From M3007 sp044350415 (lineage in GTDB: Bacteria; Bacteroidota; Bacteroidia; Chitinophagales; Saprospiraceae), in assembly GCA_044350415.1 (NCBI GenBank), contig JBILHQ010000250.1:1-8385 (forward strand): DNA of 8,385 bases, given 5' to 3'. Below the pieces are notes generated by a model. The model saw only the letters and a list, made by a program, of their open reading frames with translations, searched no databases and was not told where the DNA came from. Shown here in pieces: positions 5,613 through 8,385 of this stretch. The first letter of the stretch is position 1. Every line of letters begins with the position of its first letter. Both the position numbers and the translations under genes were made by a program.

Positions 5613-8385
5613 ATGAATCTGAAATTGCTACAATTTATTACTTCAGTACTGGCACTCATCTGCCTGCCTTTTATCGTTTCTGCACAGTGCCAATGGCGAT
5701 TGGATTTGTCCGATAGTTTTGGCGACGGTTGGAACGGTGGACAAATCACTGTCAACAGTGGCAACCTGTCTCAAACTTATACGCTGGATAATTTTAATGA
5801 CAACGGGAGTGACAGCACTGTTTATTTCCTCGTTTATAATAATGAACCGATTACCATCTCCTGGACGGAAGGTTTTTATGATACTGAAGTGTCATTTCAG
5901 ATTTTTAATGCAGCAGGCGTTTCTGTGTTGGATATCACTTTCCCAACTGCCGGGGAATTGTTTGCCGGAACAGGCACTTGTCCGCCTTGCGTGGAACCCA
6001 TCAACGTATACATTGAAAATATTTACGATAAACGGGTGAAAATACGCTGGACACCCGGTATTGGCTCACAGAATCCCGTAGGTTGGTGGGTTATTTACGG
6101 ACCAACGGGTTTTGTCCCTGCTGCTGGTATCGGCGATACTGCTTATGTTACTACGCCTAAAGCAACATTGACCGGTCTTACCCCTAAAACGGGTTATTCC
6201 TTTTATGTCATGCAGGACTGTGGAAATGGTAGCAATGGCGAAAAAGTTGGTCCCTATTCGTTGGTAACTTATTGGTCCAACGATATTGCGGTCACCGGAA
6301 TCATCAGCCCGGAAAGTGCCTGCGACCTCGGTACTGAAACCATTTTCTTTGAGATGAGCAATCCGGGCTCTAATCCGCAATCACTCATTCCTTACAATTT
6401 TTATGTCAATGGAAATGCTGGTGGTGTACCACAGCCGGAAGATGGATATTACACGGGGGTGATAGGAAAAGACAGTACAGAAATCATTCAATTTGAGACC
6501 ACTTACGATTTTTCTGCTCCGGGAGAATACGAATTAATGGTATTTACCCAATTGGAAGGCGATGAAGACACTGCTAATGATACCTTGCGCTACTATTTCA
6601 ATAATGTGTTGGTAGCACCTTATGCACAGGGTTTTGAAAAGTGGAATGGCGGCTGGACTGTCAACTCCGACCCCAATTCTTTTGGAACACCATCCTGGGA
6701 ATATGGAGTGCCCGCAGGAACGGACATTAATGTAGCCGGAGAGGGTCAACGTGCGTGGGTAACCAATCTCGATGGTTTTTTTAATTATGGCGAACGCTCT
6801 TATATCCAATCGACCTGTTTTGATTTCTCCACGCTGACGACCAAACCCGCGATGGAATTTCTGACAAATTACAGTTGCCTCGAAGGATCTGACGGACTTT
6901 TTGTGGAATCATCAATTGATGATGGTACCAGCTGGCAGCGTATCGGAACGGGTACTACAGGGATGAACTGGTACCAGGGCCCAGATCCAAACACCGGATT
7001 AATCGAAGTTTGGAGCGGTAATTCACAAGGTTGGATTCCTACTCATCACCTGATTAATGGTGTTGCAGGGCAAAGTAATGTGCTTTTCCGTTTTGGATTT
7101 TCCGGATTCTCCTTTAACAGCTTTGAAGGTGCGGGTATTGATGATTTTAAAATCCTGGTTCCGCCTGCGAAAGATTTGGCATCAGTAGATATCACTACGC
7201 TTGGAGCAACTGTTGATTGTGGCCTTCAAAATGACAAAATCACCTTTAAGGTGGTCAATGTCGGTGGTAGCGCTTTGTCCCCCGGTTATAAATTGTTTTA
7301 CTCGATTAATAACGGAGCGCCGGTTTCCTTTACACCTGCTAATAATATTCTGTTGCCCGACGAAAATCTGGCATATACTTTCAGTAGTACCTTCGACAGC
7401 CGTGATGTGGTTACTTTCATCAAATGCTGGGCAGTAGCCGATGGAGATTTGAATTTATTAAATGATACTGTCGTTTACACCATCAGCCACTTGCCACGCG
7501 AAATTCCTTTCCACGAAGATTTCGAAGCAAGTGATGCCATTCCGGGCAACTGGACAACATCACCAGGTATTTTTGTAACCAATGACCACAATAATATTTC
7601 TAATGTCCTGGCTCATAATTTATATGAGTTCAATCCGAGTTATTCCATTACAACACCCCGTTTCGGAACGATTGGAGCCAGTGACTCATTGCGTTTTGAT
7701 TATCGCCTGACCAATTACTTCGACGGAACGGTAGCCACTGCATTATCCAATGGCACGAAGGTGGAAGTGAAAATAAGTGATGACTGTGGACAGACCTTCC
7801 AAACGATCTACACGATATCTTCGCTGAATCATACGCCAACTGTCAATTTGCGGACCCGCAAAATTTCGTTAAGTGCTTATGCGGGTAAAAATATTGTCAT
7901 TCAGTTTGTTTCCTCATGGGGCGCTGGCGATTTTTGGGTTGATCTGGATAATATCGGCATCATTGCCTGTCCAGCCGATATGAAGCTGACCGCCGATGTA
8001 TCTGCAACTGCCCCTGGCCAAAGCAATGGCGCGGCTACAGCACAAGTAGGTTTAGGCAATCCACCCTATAAATACTATTGGAGCACAGGTGCCACCACAC
8101 AATCGGTCACCGGCCTTGGTGAAGGCAACTATACCGTTATTGTCGTCGACGCAAGTGGTTGCAGTGATACCCTTTCGGTATCCGTCATCACTTCATCCAC
8201 TGGTGATTTGTCTGGTATGAGCAGCTTCAGCGTACGCCCTAACCCAACTTCAGGTTTGCTGATGCTGGACATGGCTTTCGACCGGTCTGTGCAACTTAAT
8301 GCGGTACTGACTAACCTGCTTGGCCAACCAGTATGGATTAGCAATCCAACAGAAACCAACACCTTTAGTGAAGTGATTGATTTGG
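5613..8385 (+). CDS. Large modular T9SS-secreted surface protein (3' partial)
   Basis: The frame is open from the ATG at 5613 to the window edge, at least 924 residues. The start gives a clean signal peptide (MNLKLLQF... to IVSA, cleavage before Q25). In order follow: a domain with DSFGDGWNG (34-42) that appears closed by cysteines at 26 and 123; a fibronectin type III-like domain (about 127-219); a CARDB-like Ig-fold domain (about 224-331); a cleaved-adhesin/MAM-like jelly roll (about 335-515, ending GAGIDDFKI); a second CARDB-like domain (about 520-628); a second jelly roll (about 629-786, ending DLDNIGIIAC); an SprB-type repeat (about 789-858, with PPYKYYWSTGATT and GNYTVIVVDASGC); and a T9SS type A sorting domain from about 870 with RPNPTSG at 875-881. 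The protein should cross the outer membrane by T9SS and be anchored or released there, probably for adhesion or glycan binding; I see no catalytic domain. About 25-35 residues are missing. Confidence 0.9.
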   Translation, partial: MNLKLLQFITSVLALICLPFIVSAQCQWRLDLSDSFGDGWNGGQITVNSGNLSQTYTLDNFNDNGSDSTVYFLVYNNEPITISWTEGFYDTEVSFQIFNAAGVSVLDITFPTAGELFAGTGTCPPCVEPINVYIENIYDKRVKIRWTPGIGSQNPVGWWVIYGPTGFVPAAGIGDTAYVTTPKATLTGLTPKTGYSFYVMQDCGNGSNGEKVGPYSLVTYWSNDIAVTGIISPESACDLGTETIFFEMSNPGSNPQSLIPYNFYVNGNAGGVPQPEDGYYTGVIGKDSTEIIQFETTYDFSAPGEYELMVFTQLEGDEDTANDTLRYYFNNVLVAPYAQGFEKWNGGWTVNSDPNSFGTPSWEYGVPAGTDINVAGEGQRAWVTNLDGFFNYGERSYIQSTCFDFSTLTTKPAMEFLTNYSCLEGSDGLFVESSIDDGTSWQRIGTGTTGMNWYQGPDPNTGLIEVWSGNSQGWIPTHHLINGVAGQSNVLFRFGFSGFSFNSFEGAGIDDFKILVPPAKDLASVDITTLGATVDCGLQNDKITFKVVNVGGSALSPGYKLFYSINNGAPVSFTPANNILLPDENLAYTFSSTFDSRDVVTFIKCWAVADGDLNLLNDTVVYTISHLPREIPFHEDFEASDAIPGNWTTSPGIFVTNDHNNISNVLAHNLYEFNPSYSITTPRFGTIGASDSLRFDYRLTNYFDGTVATALSNGTKVEVKISDDCGQTFQTIYTISSLNHTPTVNLRTRKISLSAYAGKNIVIQFVSSWGAGDFWVDLDNIGIIACPADMKLTADVSATAPGQSNGAATAQVGLGNPPYKYYWSTGATTQSVTGLGEGNYTVIVVDASGCSDTLSVSVITSSTGDLSGMSSFSVRPNPTSGLLMLDMAFDRSVQLNAVLTNLLGQPVWISNPTETNTFSEVIDL
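8220..8385 (+). other. T9SS type A C-terminal sorting domain (truncated by window end)
   Basis: Codons from 8220 read SSFSVRPNPTSG, then a hydrophobic alternating segment, LTNLLGQPVW, and finally EVIDL. This follows the known order of the T9SS sorting domain: a PNP motif, a strand, a D/N-x-x-G-x-x-V segment, then an IDL strand. The usual closing part (L..G.Y.....) would lie just beyond the window. The domain directs export through the type IX system and is normally cut off on the cell surface. Confidence 0.88.

Noticed and set aside
5979..5990. CPPC motif as a thioredoxin-like redox site
   Set aside because: It falls at the junction between two extracellular beta domains, with no thioredoxin fold around it; the cysteines more likely form structural disulfides.
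5719..6039. Alternative + strand frame of 106 codons
   Set aside because: It lies inside the signal-peptide-bearing surface protein frame, which continues through here with recognisable domains; the alternative has none.

Overview
This window looks like chromosomal DNA from a member of the Bacteroidota, most likely the Saprospiria side of the phylum (Haliscomenobacter or Lewinella-like). That placement is inference. It rests on a TonB-dependent receptor, a surface protein ending in a type IX secretion (T9SS) sorting domain with an SprB-type repeat and adhesin-like modules, promoter-like TAnnTTTG elements, and the absence of Shine-Dalgarno sequences before the starts. All four genes lie on the + strand. 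No RNA gene, mobile element or CRISPR array was seen.

Layout. (1) 2-2320: a TonB-dependent outer-membrane receptor. Its true start lies left of the window, because the frame is open to the edge and the residues before the first ATG read as the end of a signal peptide. (2) 2326-3435: a short-form DUF1015 protein, five bases after the receptor stop and probably translationally coupled to it. (3) 3485-5515: a secreted glycoside hydrolase of family GH65, 49 bases further on. It carries the hydrolase-type catalytic residues rather than a phosphorylase pocket. (4) 5613 to the right edge: a large modular T9SS surface protein of at least 924 residues, cut off inside its sorting domain. Its long frame is easily overlooked because no stop codon falls inside the window.

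How they may work together. Genes 1 to 3 are close enough to form one transcription unit. The simplest reading is that the receptor brings a small molecule, possibly an alpha-glucoside, across the outer membrane and the periplasmic GH65 enzyme cuts it. The DUF1015 protein has no signal peptide and should be cytoplasmic; its role here is unknown. No SusD partner is visible, so this is not a classical SusCD polysaccharide-utilisation locus within the window.

Gene 4 is separated by 97 bases. That gap holds two promoter-like -7 elements and two interleaved inverted repeats, so gene 4 is probably its own unit, perhaps with a structured leader. The points most worth a second look are the receptor/DUF1015/GH65 grouping, the short DUF1015 form, the structured leader and the duplicated domain architecture of the surface protein. 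I see no convincing evidence of a wholly new system.
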